Positions 13,010 to 24,943 of a stretch of DNA of 64,000 nt are shown piece by piece. Positions within the stretch are counted from its first letter, which is position 1. Every line of letters begins with the position of its first letter. The DNA comes from Heracleum sosnowskyi (Eukaryota; Streptophyta; Magnoliopsida; Apiales; Apiaceae), in the NCBI GenBank assembly GCA_030848705.1, contig CM061244.1, positions 50,571,190-50,635,189 of the forward strand, read 5' to 3'. The notes under the pieces were generated by a model. The model did not search any database and was not told the DNA's origin. It was given only the letters and a program-made list of their open reading frames with translations. Both the position numbers and the translations under genes were made by a program.

Positions 13010-13843
13010 TTGAGCAGAACCAACTGGGTAGCCGCACTCTTTAGCCCGGAACCTCAACTCGTAGAGAGGTTTCTTATTACTCCGGACAAGTTGGAAAAGT
13101 TATTGGAATAACTTAAAGGTGGACAAAAGATTAGATTTTTCACAGCAGGCTAAGAACCATCTAATCCATTTGACACCATTGGGAGTTACTTGCATTATGG
13201 AAATCTTATAAACATATTTAAAAAGATGTTTTACAAAGTTATGACATCTTGGCGTCCAACCAGACCGGAGATGTTCGAGCCAAACTCCGCTAAAACCGGC
13301 TTCTGTTCGGTCATAGACACGTTCGTGAGGCTCAGGCCATCTCCATTCAATCTCTGGCCCAAGTTGGAAAGTAGCCCGGATAGAAACATCCATTTGTTCT
13401 TTGGTTAAGTCAGAGAAAGGAGGTTTCAGAGGATAAGTTGGTCTACCTAGTACAGTTCTCCCAAATATTCGGTCAATGTCACATTTATTAGTTGGCCCGG
13501 GAACGCCTTCTACACCATGCCTACGTTGATACTCACATCTAAGGCTTTTATGACAAAGATATGGCGTATAGTCAGAAGGTTTTCGAACGAACATAAAGTT
13601 AGTGTCGTGCAAGTGACCTGTGGGGGTAAGAAGTCCACGACCCTGGGCTAACACCTTCCCATTCAATTGGACTACTACATGAGAGTCCGAACTGGAAGAC
13701 ATTATACACCAGTCTAAATCTATGAGTTCGGGTACTTGTTTACGGATCGAAGAGGAAGATGAAGATGAGAAAAACGAATTACTACTATGACTGTCAGAAA
13801 GTGGAACAAACACTCTGTTTGCACGCTTCTCTACCCGAACCAT
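13010..13843 (-). pseudogene. antisense extra ORF of a Tat/Retand-like gypsy element (gypsy-type transposon domain)
   Basis: On the minus strand from an ATG at 13843 this encodes 247 codons to a TAA at 13100-13102. The frame then stays open (LFQLVRSNKKPLYELRFRAK) to the E1 boundary at 13010, so the stop is a single lesion and the rest of the ORF was separated by the E1 insertion. The Ser-rich N-terminus leads to a block ending QVTPNGVKWIRWFLACCEK, which resembles the plant putative gypsy-type transposon domain (Pfam Transposase_28). The element runs in + orientation (see its 3' LTR), so this ORF is antisense. Antisense extra ORFs between pol and the 3' LTR have been described in Tat-lineage elements such as Retand. 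The protein's function is unknown. Confidence 0.7.
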
Positions 13844-14871
13844 ACACCTATTAAGAATCCAGATTAACTATGGTTAGTTCATTCATTTCTATCTTTCAAA
13901 TATTACATGATTTCATACATGTTAGTATTTGTTAAGACATACAAATTTCATCCATGATGACAGCTCGAACCAACCCTAAACAAACACGTTACAAGTTACA
14001 ACTAGCCCGAGCTCAAATAGAGACCCGGGTTAAAACCTAAACACAATACATACAAATCACAAGACCAAACCCGGGATAATATAGAAGTCATAACGACAGA
14101 AACATCAAAACAGAACGTCAAAAACATAATACAAGATCAAAACCACGATACTCATAACTTGCACACTACCCAAATCAAGAACACCAAGAACAGTTCTAGA
14201 TACCCAGATTTCAAAACCCCCAAATCAGTCTATTCACTTCACATGCAACCCAATTACGACCAAACAAACACACGAAATCTACCACAACCAGAAATAAACA
14301 CAAAGGTCACACAAATATCAAAACATTTCCAAAGCCCTCAATTTGGAGATAAGTAGTAACGGCACAATCTCAATCGAAGAAAAAACAAGAAACAATCAAG
14401 GAAAGTAAGCGGTAAAAGGCTAAAGGGATCGACACACTTACAAAGATCAGGATAATTCTATGGCTTCACAAGTCGAATGTTAAGGTCGCCAGAAGGAGAA
14501 GTCGAGAGGTGAGAAAAATTGTTCAGATGAAGTAAAAGTGAAATGGAAGTGAGAAGGGGATTTTATAAAGGGTTAAAAAATAACCCCTATAAGGACAGGT
14601 GGCACATAGCAGCTAGATGGCAAGAACTTGAAGTGGAAAAAGAAAAATAGAAAATATAGTAAAAGACACTACAATTATTGTTGACAACAGTTATCCACGA
14701 AATTCGAGGAAAAATGGAGTAGCGTCTTTTCAAAAGAAAGGGGGGGGGAACTGAAATCGTTTCATATTCTACAAACTACTGAAATATCACACAGCCCGAA
14801 CTCGATCTTTCTTCCACGTAATAATTCAAGTTACCTAAGCCCGGATTCCTATCCTAGATAACAATCAGGGT
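13844..14871. other. non-coding 3' region of Tat element, with possible antisense promoter
   Basis: No protein-coding signal is seen between the antisense ORF start and the tandem array. A minus-strand TATA-like box, TTTATAAA at 14562-14569, lies about 720 bp upstream of the antisense ATG and could drive it. A run of nine G follows at about 14741. Confidence 0.5.
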
Positions 14872-15855
14872 TGGGGGGCAACAATTAAGCCAGAATATTT
14901 TCTAAGTTACCCAAGGTTTTACAACCATGTACTTAAGAAAGAACAATGGCTAATTTTCAACCCCGGATTGCCATCCTTGATAACAATCAGGGTTGGGGGG
15001 CAACAATCAAGCCAGAATTTTTTCTAAGTTACCCAAGATTTACAACCATGGACTTAAGAAAGAACCATGGCTAATATTCAAGCCCAGATTTCTATCCTTG
15101 ATAACAATCAGGGTTGGAGGCAACAATCGAGCCAGAATTTTTTCTAAGTTACCCAAGGTTTTACAACCATGGACTTAAGAAAGAACCATGGCTAATTCTC
15201 AACCCCGGATTGCCATCCTTGATGACAATTCGGGTTGGGGGGCAACAATCAAGCCAGAATGTTTTCTAAGTTACCCAAGGTTTTACAACCATGGACTCAA
15301 GAAAGAACCATGGCTAATTTTCAACCCCAGATTGCCATCCTTGATGACAATCAGGGTTGGGGGGCAACAATCGAGCCATATTTTTTTCTAAATTACCCAA
15401 AGCTCCACGGCTTTGGACATGAGAAAAAACCATGGCTCACTCTCAACCCCGGATTGCCATCCTTGATGACACTTCGGGTTGGGGGGCAACAATCAAGCCA
15501 GAATTTTTTCTAAGTTACCCAAAGCTCACATCCTCGGACTTGTGAAAGAACCATGGCTCATTTTCAACCCCGAATTGCCATCCTTGATAACAATCAGGGT
15601 TGGGGGCAACAATCAAGCCCGAATTTTTTCTAAGTTACCCAAAGCTCACAGCTTTGGTCTTGAAAAAAAACCATGGCTCACTCTCAACCCCGGATTGCCA
15701 TCCTTGATGACAATTCGGGTTGGGGGGTAACAATCAAGCCAGATTTTTTTCTAAGTTACCCAAAGCTCACAGCTTTGGACTTGAGAAAAAACCATGGCTC
15801 ACTCTCAACCCCGGATTGCCATCCTTGATAACAATCCGAATTGGGGGGCAACAAT
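14872..15855 (+). repeat. tandem array of about eight 121-bp units upstream of the Tat 3' LTR
   Basis: Units repeat about every 120-122 bp, with the CCAAGG block at 14911, 15032, 15152, 15275 and 15396 and on to 15840. Each contains ACCATGGCTAA or ACCATGGCTCA, then CAACCCCGGATTGCCATCCT and a GGTTGGGGGGCAACAATC block. The first units share the AAGGTTTTACAACC variant and the later ones the AAAGCTCACAGCTTTGG variant. Each GGTTGGGGGGCAACAAT resembles the real polypurine tract at 15924, so the array may derive from it. Chance ORFs through the array are repeat artefacts. Confidence 0.9.
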
Positions 15856-15923
15856 CAAGTAAGAAAATTCGTACAAGTTACCCATTCAGGAGTTTCTACT
15901 CCCCCATCCAGAAAATCTGAATA

Positions 15924-15940
15924 AGGGAGTGGGGGGCAAA
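15924..15940 (+). other. polypurine tract of Tat element
   Basis: AGGGAGTGGGGGGCAAA sits immediately before the LTR start TGATAG and gives plus orientation for this element. Confidence 0.85.
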
Positions 15941-16791
15941 TGATAGGCGGCTATGTATAGCCCGGACCCATCCAGGGCCCTGGTTCACTCCCGAACCTGG
16001 ATTCATATTGGAGTCATGGTTCACCTACACTCATAGTGGAGCCATGGCTCACCTACAAGTCTGAGCTCATATTTGAGTCATGGCTCACCTACAAGACCGA
16101 ATTCATATTGGAGTCATGGCTCACCTACAAGTCCGAACTCATATTGGAGTCATGGCTCACCTACAAGTCCGAACTCATATTGGAGTCATGGCTCACCTAC
16201 AAATCCGAACTCATATTTAAGCTATGTTTCAAGCTCAAAGCTATGGCTCACCTGGTGACAAAGGCAATAGCTTGCGTGAGAAAAACTATACCTTGTTACG
16301 TGACGTGCTTAGGTCATCACTGATGACCACACCTGATGACGACACGTAAGGATACCTAATGATTGGCACAATTATGTCCTATTTGAGCCACACGCCAGCA
16401 GGAGCCTGGCACACGACACCACAATTTCTCACATGGACACGTGTGACCCATCAACATCACCCAGGTGTCCTGCCTACCTAGGATTCAACGCTCATGATTT
16501 CAGGTACACCCCCTAAACCCTAATTCTGGGCCTATAAATAACCCAAGAAGGAAAGGTTTGGGGTTACACTCTCTCTCTCCACACAACCTATACACACACC
16601 CTCCACATTTAGATATCTCTATAGTCTTATCTTCTCTTCCAAAGCCCAGACTTATTCTCACGCCGGAGGCACCGCCAGGGTCCAAACCCCCCTCTGGTGT
16701 TGTTTTGCAGACACCCACCAACAGCAACACCACTTCCAGGCGTGGGAACGGCTAGGAAGGACTAGATTGGATTCTGGAATTATCACTATCA
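15941..16791 (+). mobile_element. 3' LTR of Tat/Retand-like gypsy element
   Basis: The 851-bp LTR begins TGATAG and ends CTATCA, a perfect 6-bp terminal inversion. A TATA box, TATAAATA, lies at 16533-16540, followed by a CT-rich leader and a GCCGGAGGCACCGCC...TGTTTTGCAG segment of the kind seen in Tat-lineage LTRs. U3 carries a short tandem array (16010-16215). The LTR borders unique sequence holding the ankyrin pseudogenes; AAAAC (16792-16796) would be the right-hand target duplication. Confidence 0.8.
16010..16215 (+). repeat. 36-bp tandem repeats in Tat LTR U3
   Basis: About five to six copies of a 36-bp unit, GTCATGGCTCACCTACAAGT plus CCGAACTCATATTGGA, with point differences. The unit is a multiple of three, so long ORFs run through it by chance. 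Confidence 0.9.
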
Positions 16792-17415
16792 AAAACACGA
16801 ATGTGCAAACAATCAAATACTTTTTCGGAGACAGATATAAGCTTAGTGAACTTGGTGTTTATTACAAGTAATCCATAATATATTAAGTCCTAGCTATTTT
16901 CAAGAGTGGGATATACTACTATCATCTCTAGAATCTGAACTATTTACTCAACTCGTTCGTTGCAGTAGGTCTTCAAATTAAGGTCCAGAATCTACTTGCG
17001 TATGGTCTATTTTTTAAGTTGATGCCCTCCAGGGTTCTTTGATTAGTCACAAAAGCAATAAAACCATAATGCACAATATACGATACATTGTAGATTCAGT
17101 TCACTGATATCTTTAACTTGCAGGATGTTGGTTGTAGTATCGATCCTGAAACTATCCGCACTAAGGTTTTTGGCACATGTTTTGGGGCTACTGTCCTCTT
17201 ACTCAACTTAGCGTCTAATTCATAGAGACAAATCTGACTGAGATATCATACTTACAGTGAAGATAGTTCTTTTGAATAAAATGATATAATTCAAATATTT
17301 TTACTCACAATCTGTTATATTTAAAAACATTAACAACACAACAGATTACTTATTTCATCAACCCAACAGATAACATATTTGATCAGGGAAAACAAGTACA
17401 AATTAATTAACAAAT
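16792..17415. other. intergenic stretch with one exon-like fragment
   Basis: It is mostly featureless AT-rich sequence downstream of the ankyrin pseudogene. On the plus strand at about 17122-17225, AACTTGCAG is followed by an open frame DVGCSIDPETIRTKVFGTCF that ends in TAG. It looks like an exon after a splice acceptor, but I do not recognise it. Confidence 0.3.
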
Positions 17416-20400
17416 TTAATGCAGCAACAAATTGTTTTGCTTATAGAAAAGGCCACTTCCGTATGTGGAGCGAACTAGTTCCACAAGTAGAGGATACTGC
17501 AACAACAAAAACAATGTCACCGGAACGGCAGCTAGTAAAATAACGGGAGCAGCGATCCAATGTATTTCATCACGTATCACCAGTGAAAGCGCCGCACTGA
17601 ATGCAACCATTGTAGCCGCTATTGATATGAATAATGAGATTAATCCGAGCGTCAATATCTTTGGTAAAGCATATAAAAAATCATCTTCCGCACAACACGA
17701 ACTTAGTATAGATAAAAACATCAATACAGAGGTTGATGAAGAGAATAATGCAACAGCATCTGATTTTACGAAGAGAATAAAGATTGAATCTGTTAAAAAG
17801 AGTGGTTTGCCAGCGTCGTTGTTTCCTCCAGGTGTTGAAAATATGGCTGCAAATGCTATGGTAACAATAAGAGCAGCTACAATTGTGGCTGATGATGATG
17901 TACTCTTCATCCATTCTTGTGCTTCTTTGAGGAGCTCCTTGTGTTCAAAAGTAAATACCATTCTTGGTGTATTGTTTTCATTGTTTAAGGCTTCTTTGTG
18001 TGAAGGTTTCACAAGCTTTTCAACTTCCTGAACCAAGATAATTTGATGATAACGTTCAGGATAACACTTCTCTCACATGGAATTTGACCAACTTCCAGCT
18101 TTTAATCAGGTATTGGTGAATTTGACTCGAATAAGACATTTAATTGATCACACGTACTCGAAACATATTTGCCATCAAGCAAAAATAGTAGACGACCATG
18201 TAGCACTTAGGAAGGCATAAAATTATGTATATTAGTAGTTTAAGTACCATATAAGATTAAAGCAAAGATGACTTCTTACACACATGAGACTGGATCAAAA
18301 AGTAGTAATACATAAAACAGATGTGTATGAGTTGAAGGTAAGTTAAAAACATTCTAGAAATTTGACAAATGAAATGTATGAGTATGACCTTGAACCACTG
18401 AAGCTCCTGTTGCATTTGAAAAGCCGCACCAGTGAGTGTATTGAGGCGATGTGGAGGCGCCAACTTTCCAGCATAGTGTAGTGAATTCTCTCCATTTTGG
18501 CTATCTGCCACTACGTACGCCTTATGCCCTGACATTTGATATACAAGGTTGTACACTTTCTCCTGGCGGTGCCTGATCGCAAATCAGAACAACTAGAATC
18601 CATCTATATTGTACCATACGATGCATGGATACTGATGGATGCACTCTTCTATAAGCTCATGAATGCCATGTTTACTGCTGTTGATATTGCAGTTCCCAGT
18701 ACATCCCAAGCAGTCACATGGTCAACCTTCTTTACCACAGTTGAACACATTTGCTTTACCAGGTCTTCTGCCTGTATGTGCTTTACTTTGATGTCGTGAA
18801 TCTGCTTGATATGTGGTGCTGCAGTGAAATCATGTTATAATTCAACAATTATTTACTTAAACCTAATGTCTATATTTGTTTTAAGATATTATAATCCGGA
18901 AATCTTTTACTCTGCTCTTAACAGTAATTGTGTTTTTGCATTACTTCATAGAACAATCTTTATTTCATAAACCAAGTCTCAAACAATTTAGCAAACTTTA
19001 TATCTTTCACTGAATGAACTAATATGAGATAAATTTAGTCCATGAGACTTATTTAAAAGATTCAGAAGTTGTGATCGTTGACACATTTAATTTCTTATTT
19101 AAAATTCAGTGCTAGAGATCAAAAGGTTTAAATCTTGATTCTTTACCTAGGTACTGAAGTACACTCCAAAAGGAAATATTTAAACCAGAGCTAGCTGAAA
19201 ATAAGTAGAAACAATTAGTATAAAGACAAGTATATCTCAAATTCACATAGATTAAGTATACCTTTGATTCGGTTTTTGGTTGTAATCACCTCTGATATTC
19301 CCACTATAGGAGATTCCAATGCTTTCTCTCGATTTACAGGGATCCCTTTTGATTGATTATCAAACAAGAAGAATGAAATATCATATCATGTTTCAAAAAT
19401 AATTACCCAGACCTTTGAACGGAATATTGATCGCCACAGGCCATACCCTTTGCAAAAGGAACTTTACCCTTAATTACATTCATATATAGTGTTTATAAAA
19501 AGTTGTAACTCAAGACATGACATGATAGAGCCAAACCTTCAACTCGTATAGAATATAAATATATGAATAAGATGAACAGAGAAAACGACTTACATGAATA
19601 GATGAGTCGTTGCCAAAATCCAAACCTACTTTTTGTTGCTAGTATTTGTAAGCTGTTGAGTGAATTGATAATGTTTTTCTGTGGCACCATGTCCGGGTAC
19701 TTTCTAACTAAATACAGAGCAACATCTGCCCATCCATATATACATGTGCATAGATAGAAAGAAAGAATGAGCTTACAGTACTAGCTAAATATCGGGAAGT
19801 AGATGATGTCACATCTATTATTGTCGAGTCTAAAGGGGAACATCATCTACTATTCTTGAGCCCAAAGGGGATAAAGATTAGAATCCATGAAAATATAGTG
19901 ATTGATAAAAATGCTGCAAGTCAATTACTAGTATTTAATAGCCTCAGACGCAAGTTATTAATGGAAAACAACATGTGCATACCATAGAAATCGGCTGAGA
20001 TACTAAAGGAGAGAAGATCAGCACCGTGAGCTCCCCGGTTCCATCCTCTCCAACCACATCTTTTGTCATCTCCAGCAAATATAACTTCAAGGCGGTTTCC
20101 GCACACTTGTTATTAATCTGAGTCATTATTCACCAAAAGTCTTACAGCTCGTATATTCCCTACCTTAGCAGCATACTGGAGCGGAATACTCCCATAATAG
20201 TTACCTGTGATGAGCATCTATGGATCTTTTTGCATTATCTATTCCACTAACTGTTGTACAAAACGGTGACAACTGTTTGTTTCCACCGCTATGTGTAGAG
20301 TTGTCTCCCACCAGTATGTAATGAATGCGTTTAAGTCTTTCTTTTCTTCTTCAAATATCCGCTTTGCTGTTTCCCACTCGCCTTCTGTTGTTGCTTTATA

Positions 20401-20436
20401 GAGAGGAATACACTCGATCACATAATTGTAAGCCAT
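17416..20436 (-). pseudogene. ankyrin-repeat/PGG-domain (ITN1/ACD6-like) membrane protein pseudogene 1
   Basis: Minus-strand multi-exon relic of a plant ankyrin-repeat membrane protein. The first exon (20436-19983) starts MAYNYVIECIPLYKATTEGE, like the family's opening ankyrin repeats. Next come an exon at 19725-19594 (DVALYLVRKYPDM), small exons at about 19380-19150, and an ITN1-type exon at about 18835-18385 (VYNLVYQMSGHKA, NSLHYAGKLAPP). The last exon (18027-17416) is intact, with the PGG domain: STPGGNND and about four hydrophobic segments. Lesions include two TAG codons and an 11-bp deletion in exon 1, a 1-bp frameshift near 18665 and two stops near 18585 in the ITN1-type exon. Relatives act in stress and defence signalling at the plasma membrane; this copy should not make that protein. 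Confidence 0.8.
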
Positions 20437-20519
20437 TTGTGGTAATGTATAGTTCAATAGCAAGCCGTGTTTCTACAAGCCAACGCAAATCCATAACCTT
20501 TATTAATAAGTAAAACCCC

Positions 20520-20850
20520 CTTTTAATATTTTACCTTGGTTCCATCTTTTTTTTGGTTTCACCCCTAATTTATTTATATTTTAAATTATCTAATTTAAAA
20601 TAGAATATATAATACCCTAACCTTAACTCAAAGTGAAATCCCCTTATAACATTGTACCAAATTTGATTCGCATTTTTTTTGGTTCCATCTTTTTTTTGGT
20701 TTAACCCTAATCTATAACTTTTATCCCTTTTAACATGTACCAAATTTGGTTCGCACCTTTTTTTGATTTCACCCATAATTTGTTTTTTTACCTTTATTAA
20801 TTTGGTTCGCACCTTTTTTGGTTTCACCCCTAATTTGTGTTTTTTAATTT
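20520..20850. repeat. short degenerate T-rich repeats between the ankyrin pseudogenes
   Basis: Several imperfect copies of a GGTTCGCACCTTTTTTGGTT-type unit followed by TTCACCCCTAATTT, separated by AT-rich sequence. No gene is visible here. Confidence 0.6.
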
Positions 20851-21137
20851 ATGTCAAAATTAACAACTTAACAACTTTTTCTTTTAGGTAACCGGAACTT
20901 AACAACTTTCACTTTCTGCGCCTCAGCACTTCCGTCACAATGTTAATAAAGGACAAAGTTTTTACGACTATCCTGTCTTGTTCTTGCCTATATTTTAAAC
21001 CAAAGTATCAAGAAAACCAACAAATTTACCAATTAATATATGTCTTCAACATGACTACTATGAACCAGCCCCGTCTTCTAGTGGATTTAAAAGCACGTCT
21101 GATTACAAAGATTCTTTCCTTGACGTAAAAATAAAAT

Positions 21138-23787
21138 CTAATGAAGCAACAAATGATTCTGCTTGTAGAAGATGCCTCTTCCATATGCGAAGCGAACCAT
21201 TTCCACAAGTAGAGGATACTGCAATAACAAAAACAATGTCATCGGAACGCCAGCCAGTAAAGTAACTGGAGCAGCAATCCACTGTATTTTATCACGTAGC
21301 ATAAGCGCAAGTGTTGCACTGAATGCAACCATTATAGATGCTAGTGATATGAATAGTGAGATCAGTCCAATTGTCAGTCTCTTCGGTAGAGCATACAAGA
21401 AATCCTCTTCAGCAAAACCCGAATTAAGTACAGATAAGAACACCAGTACAGAGGTTGAGGAAGAAAATAATGCTATTGCATCTGATATGGCGAAGATTAT
21501 AAAGACTGTTTCGTTTAGGAACAATGGTTTTCCACCGTCATTGTTTCCTCCTGGTGCAGTAAAGATGGCCGCAAATGCCATGGTAACTAGAAGAGCAGCT
21601 ACAACAGTGGCTGGCGATGATGTATTCTTCATCCATTGTTGTGCTTCTATGAGTAGATCCTTGTGTTCAATAGTAAATACCATTCTTGGTGTATTATTAT
21701 TTATTTTCTTTGTTCAAGGCTTCTTTGTACGAAGGTTCCACAAACTTTTCAACTTCCTGCACCAAGATATGATGATATATAATTACGTTCAAGATTATGT
21801 GTCTCACACATGGAACTAACCAGATAGTGGCAGAAGTTTGATTCGAATCAAACACTACCAAGCAGCTTATAAGAGCATAAAAAAATCATAAAAGACCTTC
21901 AACAGTCGATAAGAAACAACATTCACAACCTCAAGCACACACACACCTTGTAGAACTTAAGCAGACACGAAATTAGTAACAACTTAGTCATTTTATTGTA
22001 TTAGCATTTTGGGTGCCTCAATAGATTAAACCAGAGATATCTTCTTCGAGTTGTAGAGTGGAACAACTGGATATGAATAGTTATATTAGTACATATGCGT
22101 GTGGTTAGAAGCAAGTCAAGCATTCTAGAAACATGACAAATGGATTGTATGAGTATGACCTTGAACCACTAAAGCTCACGCTGCATTTGCAAAGTTGCAC
22201 CAGTGACCATATTGAGGCGATACCGAGGCGCTAACTTGCCAGCAAAATGCAAAGCATTTTAAATTTTACTTAAAAAGTAGTAAATTTGTGGTCTGTGTAA
22301 AAACCGACTTATAATAAGTTGAATTATCAGAAGGTATGACATAGGTACTTATTTTGAATTTGTGATTTGAATTGAATATAATAATCCTCAGAAACAAACA
22401 TAGCCAATGTGTTTTAGTTATCAAAACATTTCACTTCTGAAAATATGGGTATAGAACATTAATAGATTAAAGCTTCATTTCCTACCTAAGTACTGGAGTA
22501 CGCTCCAGACAGGAACATTCATATTATAGCGTGCTAAAAATAAAGCAACAAAGATTAGTAAGACAGGCAAACTAAACAAACCGTGTAATTCTTGGAAAGA
22601 AATAGATAAACTAAACAGAAAGTTCCACTTGGAAGCAGAGTTGGATAAATTCATAGTGAGAAGTATATATTTACCTTTATTTCGGTTTTGGGTTGGAATA
22701 TGAGACTCCAATGCTTTCTCCCGGGAATCCCTTGAACAAATATGACAAATCAAATATTTTACCGTGCGGAAATATAACTAAAAACCCGCATTTTGATACA
22801 ATTTAACACCTACTAAATTGTAGAATATAATTATACCAACAAGTTGACTAGAGAAAACGGCTCACGTGAATAAATAATTTGTTGCCAAAATCCGAGCATG
22901 CATCCACTCTGAAAGGCATTAGGTTTTGCTGCTAGTGTTTGTAACCTAGTCTGTGAACTTATATAGTTTTTCTCCATCACCAGGTCTGGGTACTGTTTCA
23001 CTAAATACAGAGCCACATCTATCCAAGATCCATCACCGACATTAATACACATGTATATGTAGAGAAATAGAAAGATAAACTTGCATTACTGGCCTACCAT
23101 TGTATAACAGAATGAATAATTGTTAATGCTCCAAACTAGGAGTCGAGATTAGCATCGACAAAACTGCAATCCATAATGAAAATACTTGGAAACAAAAATA
23201 ACCTTAATAGTGGTTTGGGGTCTACACTCTACAACAAAACATATTATTGGGAAACAAGACGTACCATAAAAACCAGCTGTGATAGTAAGCGTGAGAACAT
23301 CAGCACCGTTTTATCCCTGGTAGGGACTTGTTCCTCTCTCTCCGACCACATCTTTTGTCACCTAAAGCAAATAACATAGTGTCTCTCTTCATCCATACCA
23401 GGGTGCTAACTTCAAGGCAGTGTGCCCGCTTGGATTAGGAATCTGAGTCATTTTCGGGTCTTTCTCCACCAAAAGTCTTGCAGCTTTCGTGTTCCCAGCC
23501 TTAGCAGCATAGTGAAGTGCATGATTTCCGTACCAATTATTAGTCTGGAGCATCTCCGGACCCCCTACTTCCATAATCCGCTCCACTAATTGTTCTACAA
23601 AGTGGTGAGAACTGTTTGTTCCCACGGCTATCTGTAGAGTGGTCTCCCAGTAGGATGTGATGTACGCATTTAAGTCTTTCTTTTCCTCTTCAAATATGCG
23701 CTTTGCTGTTTCCCAGTCGCCTTCTATCGCTGCTTCATAGATTGGAATGCACTCGATCACGTAATTGTAAGCCAATCGATAGCTCAA
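21138..23787 (-). pseudogene. ankyrin-repeat/PGG-domain pseudogene 2 (tandem duplicate)
   Basis: Tandem copy of the preceding pseudogene in the same orientation. Its ankyrin exon (about 23780-23389) is the better preserved one: ALHYAAKAGNTKAARLLVEK is a clear ankyrin repeat. At the position of the other copy's ATG it reads TTG (23775-23773), so the start appears lost unless it lies further upstream. Further exons are DVALYLVKQYPDLV at about 23022, HWSLIFQPKTE at about 22715 and WSVLQYLG at about 22500. The ITN1-type exon keeps only its end (about 22260-22165) and has TAG where copy 1 has CAG. The PGG exon (21756-21138) has an extra 7 bp near 21700 that shifts the frame into a stop, although the PGG domain (TAPGGNND) after it is intact. 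Confidence 0.8.
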
Positions 23788-24943
23788 GCTTCACGACTGA
23801 TTGTGTCAAAATTTCTAGAAATATTAAGTTGTTGTCGAGAACACTTAGGATCATACATAGATCAATGTACAAGTGTCTGATCAAGCCAATCAAACAAACA
23901 AGCAACTGCTACTACCAATTTTTTCTGTTTCTTCTTATAACTGCTGTCAAGAATTTGTTGCATGCCTGATGCCTCCTTAATTTCTTGCTACTAGCCTACT
24001 ACTACTAATATTTTACAAAAGCCACCTCCCTGAATGTAATCTTTTTGTCTATATTCGTTGGGGGCCTATCATATAGTAAGTCAACACAATCAGTCTGATA
24101 TTTTAATCGTGATAAGCTAAATTAACTCCTATATATGCTTCATCTTCCTCAAAATATACTAGGATATATAATGTAATGTATACACATTTTAGTTGATCTT
24201 AATTTAAAACCCAGACAAGTGCTCAAGATTCTGCGGTTCTTCTACGTCAAACCTAACAAACATATCCAATTTGTATCCAGCCAAAAAAAACCAAAATTTC
24301 GGAACAGCCGGAACTAACAAAAACTATCACAAACTTTTGAGGATAACAACCTTACCATATGACTATTAAGAGTAGAAATAACTTCTGCGGTGAAAATTCT
24401 GACCATTAGTAAGGCACTTAAATTCTTCAAATGAACATACTTACAGGAGATCTCCTGACTTCTACTATTTTTCTTATTATTACTTTCAACAACGTGTTAC
24501 ATCATGCACTGTTATCATTTCCGAAAATTTGTAATAACTATAACAGTTGGCTAAAAGAAAGATTAAAAGGATGTAGTTAAAATTTTATTAAAGGGGCTAG
24601 TGAGAAGAACTCTACTGAACTATAACAGCGATGCAGAGTAATTTATGTACTGGAAAATTTTGGTTCAATAAATGTAGCTAATTAAAGATGGTTGTTTATA
24701 ATTTTTGCTAAGAATTTTGATGCCCCCAATGGAACCTTTTCTTTACAAATTATTTATAAGATATGCCGGGGAAAATTATAGCCAAGGGCAAATGATGTAT
24801 TGACTAGAAACATATATACAACTCATGTTTTCTATTAAAAATGTTTACAAAATTTTCAAAATCTTTCATATATTCTCATTTCTCACGCAATTATTGTTGG
24901 GTCCCAAACGAGGGACAAGAAGAGTTAGTTAAATAACTGCAAA
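23788..24943. other. intergenic, nothing recognised
   Basis: AT-rich sequence upstream of ankyrin pseudogene 2. I see no ORF with a recognisable domain and no clear terminal repeats. It ends at the truncated left edge of E2. Confidence 0.5.

Noticed and set aside
14872..15855. Regularly spaced repeats considered as CRISPR-like
   Set aside because: Units of about 121 bp are continuous tandem copies with no unique spacers, and the context is a plant retrotransposon.
14993..15920. Series of overlapping short plus-strand ORFs with shared peptides (GGNNQARIFSKLP)
   Set aside because: They are translations of the 121-bp tandem array in several frames, not genes.
16036..16323. 95-codon ORF with a 12-residue repeat (ESWLTYKSELIL)
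   Set aside because: Product of the 36-bp LTR repeat, a multiple of three; no start context or conserved domain.
17465..18031. 188-codon plus-strand open frame
   Set aside because: It is the exact antisense of the PGG exon, whose protein is recognisable; the open reverse frame comes from codon composition.
21172..21819. 215-codon plus-strand open frame
   Set aside because: Antisense of the second PGG exon, same artefact as above.
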